Shown here: piece by piece, positions 62,373 to 64,000 of the stretch
Position numbering within the stretch: the stretch's first letter is position 1
How the letters are laid out: each line of letters opens with the position of its first letter
Assembly: GCA_035508435.1 (NCBI GenBank)
Contig: DATJNA010000256.1
Coordinates: 5,909-69,908, forward strand
Reading direction: 5' to 3'
Origin: JASHVB01 sp035508435
GTDB lineage: Bacteria; Pseudomonadota; Alphaproteobacteria; Acetobacterales; Acetobacteraceae
Length of the DNA stretch: 64,000 nt
Notes under the pieces: model-generated
Seen by the model: the letters and a program-made list of their open reading frames with translations, nothing else
The model's database searches: none
Told to the model about the DNA's origin: nothing
Made by a program: the position numbers and the translations under genes

Positions 62373-62999
62373 ATGGCGATCGAGCTTTACACCTGGAACA
62401 CCCCGAACGGGCGCAAGATCAGCGTCGCGCTGGAGGAGATGGGACTGCCGTACAATGTCCATCCGGTGAACATCGGCAAGGGCGAGCAATTCAACCCGGA
62501 TTTCCTGAAGATCAGCCCGAACAACCGGATTCCTGCGATCATCGATCCGGAGGGGCCGGGCGGCGCGCCGATCAGCGTGTTCGAATCCGGGGCGATCCTG
62601 ATCTATCTCGGGGTGAAGGCAGGAAGCTTCTATCCGTCCGACCTGCGCGCGCAGGTGCCGGTGCTGGAATGGCTGATGTGGCAGATGGGCGGGTTCGGGC
62701 CGATGCCCGGCCAGGTGCACCATTTCTTGCAGGTGGAGAACGAGCAGGACCGGCGGTATGGGCTGGAGCGCTACCAGAAGGAGACGCTGCGGCTGTACGG
62801 CGTGCTGGACAAGCGGCTACAGGGGCGGGACTACGTCGCCGACGCTTGCTCCATCGCGGATTTCGCGATTCTGGGCTGGGCCTGGCGCCACGAGCGCCAT
62901 CAGGTGGATCTCGGGCAGTTCCCCAATGTGCGGCGCTGGTACGACACGATGATGGCGCGGCCGGGAACCAAGCGGGGCTTCGAGGTGGCGCTGAGCTGA
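62373..62999 (+). CDS. Glutathione S-transferase family protein (YfcG/YghU-like)
   Basis: A 208-residue GST. The thioredoxin-fold half opens MAIELYTWNTPNGRKISVALEEMGLPYNVHPVNIGKGEQFNPDFLKISPNNRIPAI, with the Nu-class TPNG motif in place of an active Cys or Ser, and GAPISVFESGAILIYL binds glutathione. The C-terminal helices have VADACSIADFAI. Nu-class GSTs act as disulfide reductases. Alone in its unit. Confidence 0.95.
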   Translation: MAIELYTWNTPNGRKISVALEEMGLPYNVHPVNIGKGEQFNPDFLKISPNNRIPAIIDPEGPGGAPISVFESGAILIYLGVKAGSFYPSDLRAQVPVLEWLMWQMGGFGPMPGQVHHFLQVENEQDRRYGLERYQKETLRLYGVLDKRLQGRDYVADACSIADFAILGWAWRHERHQVDLGQFPNVRRWYDTMMARPGTKRGFEVALS

Positions 63000-63059
63000 G
63001 GGCGCCTGGTTTGACGGGGGAGCGGGCGATCCCCTACAACGGGCGCTGCAAACGCCGTG

Positions 63060-63079
63060 TCCGGGGGGCTGCCCCCGGA
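63060..63079 (+). terminator. Hairpin between the GST gene and tRNA-Ser
   Basis: TCCGGGGG-GCTG-CCCCCGGA, a perfect 8-bp stem with a 4-nt loop, no T-run. It probably ends the GST transcript or shapes the tRNA promoter region. Confidence 0.6.
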
Positions 63080-63096
63080 TCTGCGCCCGTCCCGGC

Positions 63097-63189
63097 GGAG
63101 GGGTGGCCGAGTGGCTGAAGGCGGCGGTTTGCTAAACCGTTATAGGGGGTCAACCTCTATCGTGAGTTCGAATCTCATCCCCTCCGCCA
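63097..63189 (+). tRNA. tRNA-Ser (anticodon GCU)
   Basis: A 93-nt class II tRNA. The 7-bp acceptor stem GGAGGGG/CCCCTCC is complete, the D arm has GGCCGAGTGGCTGAAGGC, the anticodon GCT (63131-63133) lies in TTGCTAA, a long variable arm follows (GGGGGTCAACCTCTAT), then TTCGAAT in the T loop, and CCA is encoded at 63187-63189. It reads serine AGC/AGU codons. Confidence 0.97.
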
Positions 63190-63240
63190 ATTTCTTGAAA
63201 TCACCGGGAAATTTGGGCAACTCTATACTTGACGCACTAC

Positions 63241-63256
63241 ATACCATATTTGGTAT
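63241..63256. promoter_or_regulatory. Operator-like palindrome after tRNA-Ser
   Basis: ATACCA-TATT-TGGTAT, a perfect palindrome just after TTGACG (63229-63234). A -35-like box plus dyad of this form is common at promoters run by small XRE/HTH repressors. It lies 61 bp before the small gene at 63317. No HTH gene is in view. Confidence 0.5.
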
Positions 63257-63316
63257 CGACATGAGGATATTTCGCCTATATGTAGGCGGAGGAATCGTTT
63301 CGTATGGGAGGGAAAC

Positions 63317-63505
63317 ATGGCATTCGTTATCGAGCAAATATCCCCGGTGGAGGCTCTGCTGCCCGACAGCTACGATGATCGGGCCGAGGCTGAACGTTCT
63401 GTTCTACAAATTATATCAAAATACCCGCACCACGGTGTCAACGAAGAACAGGGCTATTGGTGGGGACGTGATGGACAAGACATTTTCCAGTTTGTCATTC
63501 GTTGA
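63317..63505 (+). CDS. Small hypothetical protein (62 aa)
   Basis: Begins MAFVIEQISPVEALLPDSYDD and contains YPHHGVNEEQGYWWGRDGQDIFQF. The NEEQGYWWGRD stretch recalls short uncharacterised proteins of alphaproteobacterial islands; I do not know a function. GGGAGG lies 5 nt before the ATG. It lies in AT-richer DNA after the tRNA and is followed 3 bp later by a membrane protein gene. Confidence 0.7.
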   Translation: MAFVIEQISPVEALLPDSYDDRAEAERSVLQIISKYPHHGVNEEQGYWWGRDGQDIFQFVIR

Positions 63506-63507
63506 TA

Positions 63508-63714
63508 ATGTCCAGAGATCGTGCGGTCACGATCTCAGCGTTTGTTATCTGGTTTGCGGGCGCTGCTATCATCTGGATAGTCTGGGACTGGCATTTTCGA
63601 AGCAAGCTGATAGACACGCTATATGGCGCCGTGCTTTATCTGGCGGCATTTTTCTATTGTATCACGTACTGGCTCATTCGGAGCTTTGTGGATCGGCATC
63701 TTCCTAAATTCTAG
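63508..63714 (+). CDS. Small two-helix membrane protein (68 aa)
   Basis: MSRDRAVTISAFVIWFAGAA opens a first helix (to WDWHF) and TLYGAVLYLAAFFYCITYWLI forms a second; the end is RSFVDRHLPKF. No family is recognised. An in-frame TTG at 63502 overlaps the stop of the preceding gene, so the start could be there; translation is coupled either way. It may act with the 62-residue protein. Confidence 0.6.
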   Translation: MSRDRAVTISAFVIWFAGAAIIWIVWDWHFRSKLIDTLYGAVLYLAAFFYCITYWLIRSFVDRHLPKF

Positions 63715-64000
63715 ACCCTGCGGATTGGCTCCAAACGACACCAAGAAGTCGGGTCTATATCTAATATACCCGCTCTCTGGTCATATAAAAAGCACCACCT
63801 GTTGATAACATCTCGTCCCAACAATGGCGGACGTGGCGCTTTGATGTTTTCATCAGTCGGCTCTATAATAAGCAAATCTGCCTTGAACGTGTACTCATGG
63901 GTTTTAGTGTCCAGTCGGAAAGAAATTGAGTCCTTTGAGTCGGTTGGCCACGACGTCGAGTCGAAAATCCAGGTGATTTCGAGCAAAAACTGGGCCAATT
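63711..64000 (-). CDS. Retropepsin-like aspartic protease family protein, C-terminal part (gene runs out of window)
   Basis: The frame is open to the window edge, so only the last 95 residues are seen. FRLDTKTHEYTFKADLLIIEP and APRPPLLGRDVINRW suit the flap and C-terminal LLGxDVL part of bacterial retropepsin-like proteins, where the catalytic DTG would lie upstream, outside the window. The assignment is tentative. It is convergent with the small membrane gene (4-bp overlap at the stops) and AT-rich like it. Confidence 0.5.
   Translation of the reverse strand, partial: LAQFLLEITWIFDSTSWPTDSKDSISFRLDTKTHEYTFKADLLIIEPTDENIKAPRPPLLGRDVINRWCFLYDQRAGILDIDPTSWCRLEPIRRV

Overview
The window looks like chromosomal DNA from a high-GC alphaproteobacterium, most likely of the Acetobacteraceae/Rhodospirillales type. 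Three things suggest this: the FlbT/FlaF pair next to flagellin (an alphaproteobacterial trait), a HpnN-type hopanoid transporter, and dense GC-rich coding broken up by many short palindromic and tandem repeats. There is no rRNA, CRISPR array, transposase or prophage. The taxon is inferred from gene content only.

Layout. Positions 1-2.5 kb hold two dipeptide/oligopeptide ABC permeases split by an oppositely oriented arylamine N-acetyltransferase. From 2.7 to 9.6 kb come a small lipoprotein, a repeat-bearing exported protein, hpnN, a MetE-C-like methionine synthase, a TlpA-like thioredoxin, argH and an LptM-like lipoprotein. From 9.9 to 13.5 kb there is an amidohydrolase, an MFS carrier and a metallo-beta-lactamase-fold hydrolase. 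From 13.6 to 19.6 kb lie a TadG/TadE-like pair, a UvrD-type helicase and a PEP-CTERM protein behind a near-consensus sigma54 promoter. From 19.8 to 27.3 kb are DUF6065, DUF2272, mtnA, UPF0262, DUF983 and Asp/Glu racemase genes, a frameshifted LysR gene and a flavin-binding oxidase-like gene.

Positions 27.7-41.2 kb form a late flagellar island: flgD and fliK on the minus strand; flgE, flgK, flgL, flagellin, flbT and flaF on the plus strand. A tightly overlapping trio follows (TPR-methyltransferase, TPR-GT41 glycosyltransferase, methyltransferase) that I read as a flagellin glycosylation and methylation unit. Sigma54-like promoters face both ways between fliK and flgE. Positions 41.4-46.3 kb are a catabolic cluster (enoyl-CoA hydratase, PLP dehydratase, VOC protein, acyl-CoA-dehydrogenase-like flavoprotein, MFS carrier).

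At 46.8-47.0 kb is the locus I consider most novel: a 26-codon hydrophobic ORF with a good ribosome binding site on the minus strand, flanked by an 11-bp inverted repeat. An opposing near-consensus sigma70 promoter and a hairpin-T4 terminator would yield a roughly 72-nt antisense RNA over its start. That is the architecture of a type I toxin-antitoxin locus. From 47 to 52.6 kb are a small ORF, a TonB-dependent receptor and a YfiR-like protein, divergent from a hybrid histidine kinase whose last ~40 codons come from a dispersed repeat. From 52.6 to 63 kb are a TauD-like dioxygenase and an aminotransferase, a hicAB module with an operator-like palindrome, an ADH/GNAT/SDR operon, an OB-like protein with two DUF488 proteins, a GT4 glycosyltransferase, xthA and a glutathione S-transferase. 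A tRNA-Ser(GCU) at 63.1 kb is followed by AT-richer DNA with small unknown genes, the likely edge of an acquired island.

A recurring theme is short tandem arrays (17-45 bp) and CATTGCGAG-type palindromes at gene ends. In several cases the stop codon of a gene lies inside a repeat copy.
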